A stretch of DNA of 64,000 bases from Erpobdella octoculata (GCA_963978895.1 OZ022242.1:12852462-12916461); one strand, 5' to 3'. Counted from the first letter of the stretch, positions 1 through 12,203 are shown. Program-made: numbers and translations. Notes: generated by a model from the letters alone, not told the origin.

Positions 1-1253
1 ACTTTAATATAAAATAAAAGAGTATTATAAAAAAAAATTGATTGCAAAATTTGTGTTTTAATTACATATAAGAGCATTGGTTTTAAAAATTCGTTTTTAA
101 TTTACTAGTTTATTTACAAAATATTCGCCAGACTTTTTATATACAAGCGGAAGTCCGGTACTCAAATCCTATTTATTTTCCATTAAATTACTTAAAAAAT
201 GTAAAAAAAGTATATACTTTTTTTTATAAACCTTGCAAGAAGCCTCTTACACTTTTTCATCTACTAAGCTTCGTTAAAAATGTCAAGGTCGCTTGTTACA
301 CCTCTCATCAACATTTTCTCTCACTGAGCTTCCCAATTACCAAATATTGAAATTATTTTTATAATAAAAGAATATAATTAAGTAATCCGACGAACATGCT
401 CAACAACTACCTACTCAACCAAATGCTCCATCAACCAATCATAAAATACAAATTCTTGAATGAAGAAAGTTAATGAATCTATAAGTCAAAGGATTTTATT
501 TGAATTGAATAATTATTTTCTTAATTGAATAAAAGTTACTTGATTTATTTGTTTGTTCATATTTTCTTCATTCTTCCTGGCAACAGTTCTACCTGGATGT
601 TTGAAGAAAAAAAACCATTGGACGGATGACATTAAAATAATAAATCATCATTATCATCACTCGTTTAACAAAAATTTGTTTGTTGTAAATGATTTATTAA
701 AGATTATTTGCTATTTGCGTTTAGTAGAAATCAAACTTAAAACTCGAGCCCGCTTATAAGAGAAGGTTCTTCTTCTTCTTTCCTTAAATGCTTTAATATT
801 TTAATAAACTTTTTATTAACTTTCAGATACTAACGTATTTGATGAAATTGTGAAATGATGCATAGTTTATTTTTATTAACTTTGTAACAAATTCTACAAA
901 AATGTAAAGTTTGATATCTTATTAATACAATTTTTTGCGTCGATAAAGTTTTATAAGTTGTTTTCATAAGACTTTTAAGGCAATTATTTTATATTAGAAC
1001 TAAACAACATTAACTGTAAATGTATTTTAATGTTCTACTACTATTTCATTACATAATTATCACAGCTATTCTACATTTCTTTTCAAACATATTCTACATT
1101 AACATCACAAATGTGTCGAATACACCTAATTTATGGTTAAATTACTCTAAATTTACAATAAATTATTTTGACACATTCAATCAATTTTATGTTATTATTA
1201 TTTAATCTAAATAATAGAATAATTTTTTCTCCAGAAACCTGTACCGACCAATT
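1..1253. other. AT-rich intergenic DNA upstream of GPCR1
   Basis: Very AT-rich sequence with only short open frames and no recognisable domain. A 61-codon frame at 1020-1205 is hydrophobic and low in complexity; I do not treat it as a gene. I see no repeat family here that recurs elsewhere in the window. Confidence 0.6.
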
Positions 1254-2884
1254 ATGAACTACAGTGTGACCACTAGTTACTTAAACATTACAAACGACTC
1301 AATATCACTTCCCTACCTTAAGACGTTGCCTTCGTTGAAAATTCCTTTCACAGTGGTCGGTTTGATATCTTTGATGACCAACAGTTTTGTCGTTACTGTT
1401 TTTCTGGTGTTTCAAAAAAATCTGAAGAAGCAAGTATCAACAATCAGCAGCAACTACCACATACGATGGCAGGTTAGAATATAATATACAGTTTCATAAT
1501 TGTTTTATTCTATGCGTATATATTTAGGATGATTTGATAAAACTTGCTTATATGAATTTAACCATACTTTTTTAGTAACTTAAGTTTGCATGTGAGAAAT
1601 TAGTATGTTTTTTTTATAAACAATATAAAAGAGAAAATTAAAATTAAATTTTTTATGTCATTCCATTGAAGCTTTTGTGTGAAGTTAAAAATAAATAAAT
1701 TTAGCAAAGTTCCGGCAAAAATACTTGAACGGTTTTTTTCTGCTTTTTCCAAAAATACAATTTTGTTTCTCTTTTTTTTCTGCTTTGCAAGTTAATTTCG
1801 TATCACCAATTAAACAATAAGAAACGTCTCACCAACATGCCATCAATGGTTCTGCCAACAGTATTTTTAGGCCAAAACCTTAAAAACTACATGTTGTTAA
1901 ATAATTCAAGTGTTATGCAAAAGAGCTAAAAATTTTAATTTTCATCTTTTGATAAATTGGTTAAAAATTCATTTTATAAAACAGGCAATTCTAGACGCAG
2001 CAATTGGATTTCTTCTGTTGACATCAACATGGACTGAATCTTACAGCGGCATGCAATTATCAGCTGGCAATTTTTGGCATGAACTTCTCTGTCGCATGTG
2101 GAACACCAAAATCTTGCTTGCAATGGCTCTGGATTTGTCTGCTCTGTCAGTAACTTTACTTAACTTTGAGAGATATCTAGCCATAGTTTATCCCCTTTTC
2201 CACAAGAAAAAGTTGACAAAAAATACGAAATTTTCTCGAGCAATGGTTGCTATCACGGTCTGTATTATCCTAATTTACAGAAGCCAGTTAGCAATATATA
2301 CTACAAGAATATTGGACAACGGAAACTGTTACGTTTTTATAGTAATGTCATTTGATTCTGTTTATTGGGCCTTTATAGGACTGATGTCAATGACTCTCAA
2401 CTACATCATCCCGTTTACTGCCATCTTGTTTTTCTATACAAGTATGACTTTCAAGTTAAATAGTAAGATTTCACCATTTAGAAGCACGCCCAAAGTAAAA
2501 GAAGTCACTGTTTATACTATCGACGCCAAGAACAAAACGTCAATTCAGAAAGCTGATATTTCAGATGATAATTTAGTTTCAAAAGTACCAGATGGATCGA
2601 ACCAAGTTATGATCAGAGCCAGGAATAATGTATTAAAAACTTCTGCTCTCCTCTCAGCTGCATATCTGATATGTTGGACATGCAACCAGTTATATCGCAT
2701 ATTAACGGTTTTCAATGCAGCACCGGCAGATGTCATGCTTGTTTTCTTTCCATTCTCAGCCATGATGGTCTACATCAACAGCTGCATCAATCCTTTCATC
2801 TACTGTGTCAAGTATAAACCTATTCAAGATTGTTTTAAAATTATACGCGCTCATATCAGAATTCGAATCAGAATGAAAATTTGA
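1254..2884 (+). CDS. GPCR1: orphan rhodopsin-like (class A) receptor, 2 exons
   Basis: Exons 1254-1472 and 1985-2884, joined in phase 0 by a 512-bp GT-AG intron (donor GTTAGA), give a 372-residue seven-helix plasma-membrane receptor. Seen: N-linked sites in a short N-terminus; TM1 with Asn1.50 (residues about 27-52); TM2 split by the intron, with Asp2.50 in AILDAA; disulfide Cys before TM3 (CRMW, about residue 109) paired with the ECL2 Cys in NGNC; ERY instead of DRY; Pro5.50; TM6 CWTCNQ, where the family proline is Cys; NPFIY in TM7; and a very short basic tail. ICL3 ends in MIRARNNVLKTSALLS, a motif shared with its paralogues. The ligand is unknown; peptide receptors are the nearest look. 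The start is the ATG that opens the exon 1 frame. Confidence 0.88.
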
Positions 2885-3970
2885 TTGAAATTGAATTAAT
2901 TTGGTTTCTAACTAATCGATGGTTGTGTTAGAAAGCTGATTTTTTAAACTATTACTTGCTACTAAGTTGTTGCTGCAGTTTTGCTAATATACGTTTACGT
3001 GCTTGAATATTTTAAAACAAACTGATTATGTTTTGCATTTAATATAAATACATTATTAATGTTAACATAAAAACATTATTAATGTTAACATAAATACATT
3101 ATTAATGTTATTATAACTACACTATTATTCTGTATTGGCGGAATAATTACTTTTAGTTGTTCCTATTTTCATTGTTTTATCGATTTTCCTTATTTACATT
3201 TGTACTTTCATTTTATTATTTGATTAACTAATTTGTTGCTTTTATTTGTTTTTATTTATTTATTTATTTATATATTTATTTATTTACCTGCATTTTTATT
3301 TTAGATTATTTATTTAATTTAATAAATTTTAAAATATTCTTCATATATCAACCAAACTAATTTAACTGGATTTCGTGTCTTACATAATCTTTTAAAAAAA
3401 TCTTTAAAGCATTACTGTAGTAATCAAGAGTTTGTAATAAATGCATTAAATATTATTTTGAAAAATAATTCTATGTTTGAACATGTTAGATAGTTAATGT
3501 TGTACAATTTCGTTTTTAATAAAAACTACTTTTACCCGACCACGCGCTGCTGTGACTTAGTTTGACTAAATAAAAAACAAAATAAAAAAACAAGTGAACC
3601 GTAAAAAAATCGTTTCTTGAAAATCCTTTACAGTTGTGCAATTCGACGGTTACTCATTGTTTGCAAATTATCTGAACATGTCCTGACTGACTAACTGACT
3701 GATAATCAACGCCGAGCTTTATAATTATTCTCATTGATTTATGAATTGAATATTCATAGTCTAGTATTTAGCTGTGTTAAATTTCTTTGTTTGCTTTCTG
3801 TCATAACTTTAACTAGCTGATAGGCTATTTTTTGAGTAGATAATGAGATATGATTAAAATAATAGTCATTTGTTTTATTAAATGTTAATCGTTCTCGTGT
3901 TTGCTTACTTGCTTGGTTTGTAAGATAATCAGGCGGTGGTTTGTGTCGTCGAGTTTAAAAAAATTTGTTT
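2885..3970. other. Intergenic DNA with short tandem repeats
   Basis: No gene is seen. It contains about three copies of an ACATTATTAATGTTA-type unit at 3047-3117 and a short (TTTA)n tract near 3245-3290. The rest is unremarkable AT-rich sequence. Confidence 0.6.
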
Positions 3971-3974
3971 TTGG

Positions 3975-4140
3975 TTTTTTTTTAATTTTGTTATAATAGT
4001 TTATAGTCCTTTACGCCAAGTGTTTTAAGACTGAAATAGCTGTATGTGGAAAACACTTAAGTACTTCTTGCCGTGGATCACAATTTGATCTTTTTAACTT
4101 TTCCCTCCTCCTTTCTCCAGTCTTGGGACTAGCTTGCAAA
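3975..4140 (-). repeat. Dispersed repeat family F, copy 1
   Basis: The reverse complement of this stretch matches 24246-24430 and 46375-46560. Shared words include CCAGTCCCAAGCCTGGAG, CAGTCTTAAAACACC and ACTATAAACTA. Its class is unknown: no coding potential, no clear Pol III boxes, no terminal inverted repeats. Confidence 0.7.
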
Positions 4141-4195
4141 TGCGAAAACAATTTGGTGATCTATTGGAGTTTTATGAACAAAAAACGTTTTAGTC

Positions 4196-4521
4196 AGTGG
4201 TTTCCCGGGGATTTTAGAGGTTTGTCTATCGTTTTTCTTTCTTGTTTCTGTTTCCTTCACCGCTTGCTTTCACGCTCCTGGCCGCTTTTCCGCTCCGGGT
4301 CGCTTTCCCGCTCCAGGTCGCTTCCCCGCTTCAGCTTGCTCTTCTTTTCTTGGTCACTTTTTCTCGCTTTTTTTATTAGAACTAAACTTTCCCGCTCCAG
4401 GTCGTTTCCCCGCTTTCGGTCGCTTTCCTGCTCCCAGTCTCTTTTACGCTTTCCCGCTTCCGGTTGCTCTCCTTTTCTTGGTCATTTTTTCTCGCTTTTT
4501 TTGCTCACAGTTTCTTTTCCG

Positions 4522-4522
<1 letters not shown>
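4196..4522 (+). repeat. Repeat family B fragment with pyrimidine-rich array
   Basis: It starts with the family B word TTTCCCGGGGATTTTAGAGG and continues as a degenerate CTTTCCCGCTCC array. Read as protein, the array is the Ser/Arg-rich pattern that produces spurious open frames at several places in the window. It runs directly into the (TA)n tract at 4523. Confidence 0.65.

Positions 4523-4609
<87 letters not shown>
4523..4609. repeat. (TA)n microsatellite
   Basis: Uninterrupted TA dinucleotides, about 43 units, between repeat B and a sequence carrying a hammerhead-like motif. The same pairing of (TA)n with PLE-like termini recurs at 61.6-64 kb. Confidence 0.98.
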
Positions 4610-4611
<2 letters not shown>

Positions 4612-4694
4612 TTAATACAGGCTCGTAGAAAAATAGAACGCCATTTGGCAGAAACCAGTTCCTAACTAATTTGAGACCAAAAACGTTTGAATTC

Positions 4695-4755
4695 TGTATT
4701 ATCAGACTGACAGTCCGTTTCGACATAGACTGTCATCATCAGAGTCTGTTAACAG
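4695..4755 (-). ncRNA. Hammerhead ribozyme-like motif, minus strand
   Basis: Read on the minus strand: CTGATGA (4742-4736), one extra T, stem II GACA/TGTC with loop GTCTA, GAAA (4721-4718), a short stem III (A-T, C-G, G-T; loop GAC), and a GTC cleavage triplet ending at 4709. Stem I pairs 4743-4748 with 4708-4703 over six base pairs. All invariant core elements are present. The unpaired T between the core A9 and stem II departs from the textbook form but also occurs in the motif at 63938-64000. Penelope-like elements are known to carry hammerheads in their terminal repeats, and the neighbouring (TA)n fits such an insertion. Activity is not shown. Confidence 0.6.
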
Positions 4756-5218
4756 AAAGGTAACTCAAAATAGCAATACAAACAAAAGCACAGATAATCG
4801 ATTATAGTGAACTAAAATACCAAATCAATCTACTTTTTATTTTATTATTTTATTTTGATATTAACTCTTTTTTACTTTTCATTCCTTGAATTGTTTTATT
4901 CCGCGTGTCAACACAGCCTTTGGATATTTTTGCTTAAAGTCGGTTTTTAGTAAATTTTTCTATCAACAAATTGTTTGTAAAATGTTCTAATAATGTTCTG
5001 TGCTTAATCTACGAAATCATTTTTAAACCGTGTTTTTTATCGAAATCGGTCCACGACGCTATACTACGAGATTACCCTAAATTGTGTAAAAAGAAAATCA
5101 ACAGAAAGACATCAGAAATTAAGCATGTAGATTATTGTGTTCTAAAAACTTGTTATTAAAACTTATTTTTTTAAATTCATTATTATTCAGAGAAAAGCGG
5201 GAAGAAAGAAAAGAAGTG
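4756..5218. other. Intergenic DNA, nothing recognised
   Basis: AT-rich sequence without a supported gene or a repeat shared with other parts of the window. Confidence 0.5.
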
Positions 5219-5460
5219 AAGGAAAAACGAGTTTTTCAACACAAACTTTGATTTCAAATACACTCGACTTAGAAATATGAAAAATGTTTAAATTGTGTTT
5301 TTATAATTAAATCATGTATTGTCATCCAATATGAAACTATGCTGAAAGTTTCAGCTTCCTAGCTAGTCAAAAAGCTGGTTAAATTTTACTTGCAAGATTT
5401 GCGTACAGAGAAAGACACACATACACACAAACAGAGATTGTAACATAAATAAAAGTTTGT
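5219..5460 (+). repeat. Dispersed repeat family C, copy 1
   Basis: About 240 bp closely matching 23496-23739, from GGAAAAACGAGTTTTTCAAC to AATAAAAGTTTGTAA. Both copies share the AGAGAAAGACACACA segment and end at the same word. Non-coding; class unknown. Confidence 0.8.
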
Positions 5461-5461
5461 A

Positions 5462-6145
5462 ATCTTATATATATAAAGCAATTTTTTGTATATATATATA
5501 TGTATGTATGTTTGTATATTCAAGCATCAAATGAAAACCGCTCAACCGATTTTATTGCAATTTGGCATATTTATGGGAAATATCCAGCCGGTAGTTTGTG
5601 TGAAGTTTGAAAAAAATTTGTTAATCCGTTGGTGTTGTATGGAAAAAAACGTTTTGGTCAGCGGTTGTATGTTGTAAGTTTCTTGCTCTCCCGTTCGCTC
5701 TCCCGTTCCTGGTCGCTTTCCTGCTCCCGATCGCTTTCCCGTTCCCGCTTGCTCTCCCGATTTCGCTCCCGTTTTCGCTGGCGCTCATTTTTCTCTTCTA
5801 TTCTTTCCAAACTTCTTTTAGCCCTTCAAAACGTAAAATAGATTTGCTAAAACTGGCTAAAAGTTGCTTGAAGCCTTCAAACGTTACGTAAACTAAATTT
5901 GAATTTCATTACGCAATTACCTTTGATGGTCGTACATAGGCATTTTTGACCTAGAAAGGGTTTTTTGGTCCCCTGAGCCGGGGCATGGGAATAGGAAGTC
6001 TAAACCTTTTTAACTTTCTTTTCCTGTAGGAGAACTACCTCCTTGCCAATTTTCATCAAGATCGCTCCGGCGGTTCCGATTTCTATAAAGGACAAACTCA
6101 CAGATTCACAAACTTTCAGTTTTATATATATATATATATAATACT
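5462..6145 (+). repeat. Repeat family B, most complete copy
   Basis: It begins with a TATATATA stretch, passes through an AAACCGCTCAACCGATTTTA segment, the Ser/Arg-type pyrimidine array (about 5680-5790), and a tail with ATCAAGATCGCTCCGGCGGT and AACTTTCAGTTTTATATATA. The two ends of this arrangement resemble widespread invertebrate repeats that finish in TTTCAGTTTTATA(TA)n. The element class was not settled. Other pieces lie at 4196, 11280, 28450, 32060, 46185 and 60946. Confidence 0.65.
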
Positions 6146-6237
6146 ATCGAATGATTTATCAAATTTTACAGCAAAATATCAGTAAACTTAAGAGGTGTAA
6201 TATGTTTTATTCATTATTTACAATTTAAATAAAAGAG

Positions 6238-7399
6238 GATCACCATCTGGTTGAAAGAAAGAAGACAACGAGTAAGGATCAAAGAAGCGGTCTCAAATTG
6301 GATAGATGTAACAAGTGGAGTTCCACAAGGGTCAGTGTTAGGACCACTATTGTTTATAATTTACATAGATGACATTGACAATGAAATAGCTTAAAAGAAT
6401 TCTAAGTTTGCAGATGACATACAATTATGTGCAAAAGTCAACAACAACTAAAAATATGTTATGATTTTGATTTTCGAATATTAAAATAAAATCGAAAATC
6501 TTCAAAAAATGATTTTAAATCAAAATTATAATTAAACTTTGCAAAATGATTTCAAATCAAAAATAAATATTTTGATTTGAAATCGTGATATGAAATCATT
6601 TGATTTCAAATCCTACCCAACACTGACAACAAGGAAGAAGCGAACATATTTGTAGGTGATCTAGCAAACATTTTCCAGTGGTCTACAGACTGGCAAATGC
6701 TCTTCAATATTGATAAACGTGCTGTAATGCACATAGGAGCAAGAAAAAAGAAATTTGATTACCAACTTGGAGGAAAACAACTGAGATCAACAGAAGAAGA
6801 AAGAAACCTGGGAATTATCATCCACCAAGACATGAAACCATCAAGACAATGTCAGACAGCTGCGACCAGGGAAAATAGAATGCTAGGATTTATCAAAAAA
6901 CTGTGGTAAGCAAAGAAAAAAAGATTATTTTGAACCTGTACAAAATTTTAGTTCGGCCTCGTCTAGAATAATGTGTCCTAGTATGGAACCCGCACTTGGA
7001 AAAAACAAAGAAATTCTAGAAAAAGTTCACCGAAGAGCAACAAAAATGATCAAGGGATTTCAAGCATTAAAGTACGCGGATAGGCTGTCCAAGTGCGGCT
7101 TAACAACGTTGGAAATTAGAAGAAGTCGAGGAGATCTCTTTGAGATCTCAAAATCAAGCTGATAAAAAACAAAGAAGATATTCCAGCATCAAGATATTTC
7201 CAGACATCAAATAGAATAGGACTACGGGGTCACAGATACAAACTCTTCAAACAATCAGAAGGGAACCTCAAGCAGAGATTCTTCAGCAGCAGAGTCATCA
7301 ATGCCTGGAACCAGCTGAGTGAAGAAGCAGTTTCTGTGGAATCAATTGAACACTTTAAAATGATGCTTGGACAAATTGGTTTTAAATTCACTTTTTAAC
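6238..7399 (+). mobile_element. Decayed non-LTR retrotransposon (CR1/Jockey-like RT), 5' truncated
   Basis: Translated fragments show the reverse transcriptase motif [14 protein letters not shown], then KFADDIQL (the xADD active site), the thumb region (WQMLFNIDK), and the C-terminal block that ends such ORFs (HRRATKMIKG; FFSSRVINAWNQLS). Stop codons and frameshifts occur, for instance before the FADD motif, near 6910 and near 7150. An AT-rich insert at about 6450-6624 splits the RT. It is clearly inactive, and lies in the same broad group as the longer copy at 26281-28303. Confidence 0.85.
6450..6624. repeat. AT-rich palindromic insert within the LINE fragment
   Basis: The RT reading is interrupted by sequence built of repeated GATTTGAAATC and GATTTCAAATC words in both orientations, and resumes after it (DNKEEANIF). 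It looks like a small foldback or MITE-type insertion. No clear target duplication was identified. Confidence 0.5.
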
Positions 7400-9013
7400 T
7401 AGTAGTGGTTCTCACACAGGCTATTTAATCTTCTGAACCACTTTAAATCATGTAAAAAAAAGTTTTATAGACAAGTCAAACGGAATAATTTTGTCTAAAC
7501 TTAAATTTAATCTAAATGAAGTAATTTCAACTCAATATAAACAAATAAAACAGAATACAAATAAAAGATGAAGAGATTTGATCGCAACTGTTACTTTGTA
7601 ACCTAGGAAAATCGCTAGACCAAAGCTTTTGGATCAAGTGACTGTCTGTAAAGTGTTAATTTACTTATGTGTTTTGCAACAAAAGGGGGCGTTTTGACCC
7701 ACAGGACTCGTCCCCGCAGGGGGTGCACTAAAACATTACAGGGGACCCTTTAACCTTACTTTACATTACTTTATCTACTTATTCACAAACTCATATTGCG
7801 CAAATGATCAGCAGTTTTATAAATTTTTTTATACAATAACATTTCAAAATCCCAAATAAACAAATTTTTGATAACTTTGAAACCTTTAATACTTGCATCT
7901 GCTTGTTTGAAAAAGTAGTGACCTACTGAAATTTGGGGAGTGGCATTTGTCCCTTTGCCCATCAGTCTTTTTTGCTTCTGGCTGTGAATGTTCTGCTGGA
8001 ATTGACAAAGAACATTAGGTTTTTAGTCATTATATAGCTGAACCAAATTGGCCTGATTATTTTATCTCCTGTGTCTTAGCCTTAGGAATGAATGACAGGA
8101 ATTTTTTATCAGAAGTTGTCGTAGAACCTAGATCTTCAACTTCACACTTAACTTGCTCTAAATCGTTGCTCAGATTTTATACGAAATTAATGCTCCAATT
8201 TCGATTCAGGAACGCTCAACCTTAAAAACTGAGCAAATCACAAATGGCAATATATGGCCGTTTGCATGATCACCCGATTCCCGCAAAAACTAAAAAAAGT
8301 TTTGCTTTTATTCAAGGATAAAAAGGATAGAGATTTACAGTTTGCATGAAGACTATACATTTTATGTGAGTCACAAAACAACGATAATTACATATGTTGA
8401 TAAATCAACAACAAATCCTTAACTGTTAATTGTTATCACCAGTAATAAAATGTAATTGAAACAGTTTATATATGTTAGTAAGTTATGAAGTGAATGATTG
8501 CCGATTTTTTGTTTTTTGATTGAATAAATGATTGAAATGCAAATTTATTTAATAACTTACCAAATTTAAAAATACAGTTCCGTAAATTTTATTCACAACA
8601 CACAATCATTTTTCATATAAAAAGAATCATACATTTTTAAGCTAATTTCATTCAACTGATATTTCTGCCTAATAATAAAAATAAATGATTTTCTAAAACG
8701 TGTTGACATGTTTTTAGATTATATATAAATCAATCCAATCGCTAAAAGCAAAAGTTCCTTGGGCGCCCTTATAAAACCTTTGTTGCTACCCAGTGGCAAA
8801 ACTTAAATCCAACACTGGGCTTAGGTACTTGTTATTTAAAATTTTATTATTTAAATAACTACAAAACAAATGTTAAATTACGCACCAGCAAGCAAACAGT
8901 TGAAAAGCATTTATCTGAATTTTATCGCGGTTTAAAACATTAATATTTCATATTTTCACAACATTGTTTTTTTGTATTTTTAACGTCTGCATGTTCTTCT
9001 GTTCTCGATAATT
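7400..9013. other. Intergenic DNA, no gene recognised
   Basis: Mostly AT-rich, with one GC-richer patch near 7680-7750 (GGGGGCG and CCCCGCAGGGGG words) that is probably transposon debris. No reading frame with a recognisable domain. Confidence 0.5.
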
Positions 9014-12000
9014 TCAAGTTTTTTTTAAATGCTTCAATTTAACTAAAAATACTTTGAAGCATTTTTGAAATGGTTTGTACTTGAGACAATACACTGCCGG
9101 ATTAAAACAGCAATTGAAAAACACGAAGAATCCCGAAAATTGATAGAATCCTCCGGACAAGGTGATGCCGGAAACTCCTAACTGAAATAGAAGATAGTAG
9201 ATCTGGTTGAAAGACCAGCACAGAACGAAACAGGCAGAAAGTAATGCCGACGTTTTTAAGATGCTGTTCCTGGCGCGTATCATGTCATTGTTGTTGTTGT
9301 TGTTGTTGTTGTTGGTGTTTGTTGATAAACTGCTCACCGGTTGAGTCTTTGCCAAATCAGAAGATTTCTTGGCCAGCTTTGAAGAACTGGAACTTTTTGC
9401 AGTAGGAACGTCTTTAATTTCAACCGGACTAATTTTGTAAATTTCCTTGTTATCAACGTTTTTGAATGAATCCATGTGTTCAGATGCAATTTTGTTGTGC
9501 ATCGCAAGAGCCATGCGAGAATAAAAAAATGTTAAAATACCAAGTGGTATGAAATACTCTAAAACGATTGTAAAAATGCTGACAAACTCTCGATACGTTG
9601 GATCGGGATAGTTAGTATAAACAGAACATCTACCGTCTTTAACTACTCGTGACGAAGCGATGGCATACGAAAATTTGTAGCAAACCCCCAGTATGATGCT
9701 GGTTGCCATTATTGCACGAGGGTATGCCCTTTTCTGAGTGTAAGTTGTTTTGTGAAAGATCGGATGCACGATTGCCAGATATCTTTCAAGGTTCAACATA
9801 ATCATTGAAAATATGGATGACGTAAGTGCTGCCCAGAGTACGATCTTGCTGTACCATAAGCGGCACAGCAGCTCGTGAAAGAACTTGCCTGAGATGTAAA
9901 CGTTTGATTCACTGTCTTCAAACAAGCTGGTAGTTAAGAGAAAAAAAGCAACTGTTGCATCGATGCAGGCCTGTAATTGAATTGTTATAAAAATAATTAA
10001 TTGTGAAAATTGAAATCACGTAAATATCGTGTAAAAGTTTTTTTTTACTAAAAATTACCAAGTTTCAAATTAGATATGTTGCTGGAAATTTTATTTGTAA
10101 CTCTTTGTCAATCGATTTATTCTCTCTCAGCAAGTTATAATTGTACAGCAAGTTTTTCAGAACAGTTCAGCATAAAACACAAGTGTTTTTTAATCCCTTA
10201 TATTAACTTCACCACCAGTTTTGCTTGCCTGCTTGATTGCTTAGTTGCTTGAATGTTTGCAAACTTTGAAAGTAAAAGTTAACTTACTTCCCGTCATCCA
10301 ATCAAGTTGAAACTTGAAATATAGAATCGATTTGTATGACAATGCATTTTATTAAAGTTTGAAATTTTTTGAAAATCAAATTTTTAAATAAAATAATGTT
10401 TATTATTACCTATGTTAAAAAAAAACAAATTAAAAACAATTTGATTGATGTTTACATGAATAAATTCAAAAAATTTCGTTTTAAAAGAAATTCTTATGTA
10501 ATGAATAAAAAACCGGGAAAATTTTGAAAAATAACGAATTTGTAAAAAACTTGTTTTTTACGGCTTACTTGTTTTATGTTAGAAAACAATCTGCGTATAT
10601 AAAAACAAATAAACCGTAAAAACGAAATTTTCTTACAAATTCTTTATATTTCAAGATTCGCTGGCTTTTCCTTTATTGCAATTTTTTTAAACGACATTTT
10701 CAAATTTATATATGCAAGCATATATTTAATAGTATTTGATTTGTTTTTGTTTTAAAACATAAATAATTATTTTTAATTAAAAAGCAATTTAAGAACAATT
10801 TTTAAACTTTAATAGAATGCACTGCCATAAAGAGCAAGCTAATATTTGATTGAGTGACAGGAAGTTAGTTAATTTTCAATTTCAAGGTTTGCAAACATTC
10901 AAGCAATCAAGCAACAAATAAACAAGCAAGCAAGGCCGGCGGGGAAGTTAATATAAGGAATTAAACAAATAAGCCGTAAAAACCAGGTTTTTTCACAAAT
11001 TCCTTATATTTTAGAATTACCTGCTTTTTTATATACAGCAAAAACAATTTTTTAAAAGAAATTTTTTTAATTTATATAACAACACATACTATATGTATAT
11101 AATTGTATTTGATTTGTTTTAAAACATAGAAATTATTATTTTTATTACAAAATCCTTTTTTCAAAAAACTTTAATAAAAGGAGGCGTTAAACTTTAATAA
11201 AATGCATTGTTATGAGAAGCAAGCCTATAATTTAAATTTCAGCTCAATTGGATGACGGTAAGCTAGTTAATTTTAACTATCAAATGTTCCTATGTTCGAA
11301 CATAACAAAATTCAAATTTAGTTAACAAGGTTTGAAAAAGGTTCCAAGATATTATAAAAGATTTATTTGTTTTACGTTTTATGGGCAAAAAGAATTTAGG
11401 AAGAAAAGTAAGAAAGAAAGAGAACAAGAAATCGAGCGGGAGAGCTAGCAGAAGGAATTGAGCGAACGGGAGAAAAGGAACCTGAGGGCGCGGGAATGGG
11501 AGAACGGGCGGAAAAGAAGAAGGAGCGGAAAAGGGAAAGATAGAGAAAAAAGAAGAAGAAGGAGTGAAAGCGAAAAAAAGAGAAAAAATGTAAGAGAAAA
11601 CGTGAGAGAGAAATAAAGATAAAAAAAACCTCTGCAATCCCCGGGCAACGCCGGATAACTCCTTTACTAGATTATAAAATCATCAAAAAACATGATAACT
11701 TGCTAATGTGACAAATAATTTATTTCTTCAAACTGAAATATCTGAAAATACTCGTTTTTATAAAATACATAAAAAATTTTTACATGGATTTACTTTTTAC
11801 TTATTTTATTATTTTTATTATACTTATTTATTTCAATTAAATGTTTTTTAATAGATTTTTTACGGGTAAAAAACAAATTTTACATTGATTAAAAGTTTTT
11901 CCTTAACAGTGATTTCTCATTTAAACGATAAAATTCATTACAAACCTGACAGCAAACGTGGAAAAAACTGAGAGACGTGTTACTGGCAGATTGCTGTCCA

Positions 12001-12203
12001 CTGGATTGTTTATCAAAGACCAGCAAAAGTACTGCCACGAAAGTATTCGACAACAATCCTACGATGCCAATGAGGCAGTAAGCCACTTTGAGATCAAGAC
12101 TGGTGATTATTTGATAAACTATGACTATCGGTTCAGTTGTGCAGTTCCACGATGAATTGTAAGGAATTGAAGTGGTTTCAGATAAATTGGTAGTTTCATT
12201 CAT
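9014..12203 (-). CDS. GPCR2: orphan rhodopsin-like receptor, 2 exons
   Basis: Exon 1 is 12203-11946 (86 codons) and exon 2 is 9970-9014, joined in phase 0 across a 1975-bp intron; the product is 404 residues. TM1 carries Asn1.50 (GLLSNTF); exon 2 opens with ACIDATVA, giving Asp2.50. Also seen: LCRLW before TM3; NLERYLAIVHP, so ERY not DRY; ECL2 Cys in KDGRCSVY; TM5 Pro; TM6 CWSFNQ with Phe at the usual proline; NPAVY. ICL3 contains a run of nine Asn encoded by a GTT/AAC triplet repeat, just before DMIRARN. The N-terminus has several N-glycosylation sites and no signal peptide. The intron hosts a foldback element (10198-10959) and a repeat B copy. Ligand unknown. Confidence 0.88.
10198..10959. 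mobile_element. Foldback element (family D) in the GPCR2 intron
   Basis: Terminal inverted repeats of about 110 bp: the left end begins CCTTATATTAACTTC, and the right end is its imperfect reverse complement (GAAGTTAATATAAGG). The arms share GAATGTTTGCAAAC and the TTGATTGCTT/AAGCAATCAA words. No open frame in between. A related, partial copy is at 25255-25670. Confidence 0.7.
11280..11690 (-). repeat. Repeat family B, copy in the GPCR2 intron
   Basis: Reverse orientation: purine-rich array (GGGAGAACGGG type) from about 11395 to 11610, then CCCCGGGCAACGCCGG, the reverse of the family word CCGGCGTTGCCCGGGG. The other side matches the repeat at 32060-32690 (AACAAAATTCAA and TTTTATGG.CAAAAAGAA). 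Confidence 0.65.

Noticed and set aside
1020..1205. Possible signal-peptide exon for GPCR1
   Set aside because: Hydrophobic but Asn/Phe/Ile-rich low complexity, with a stop before the GPCR1 exon and no supported splice. The ATG at 1254 explains the gene better.
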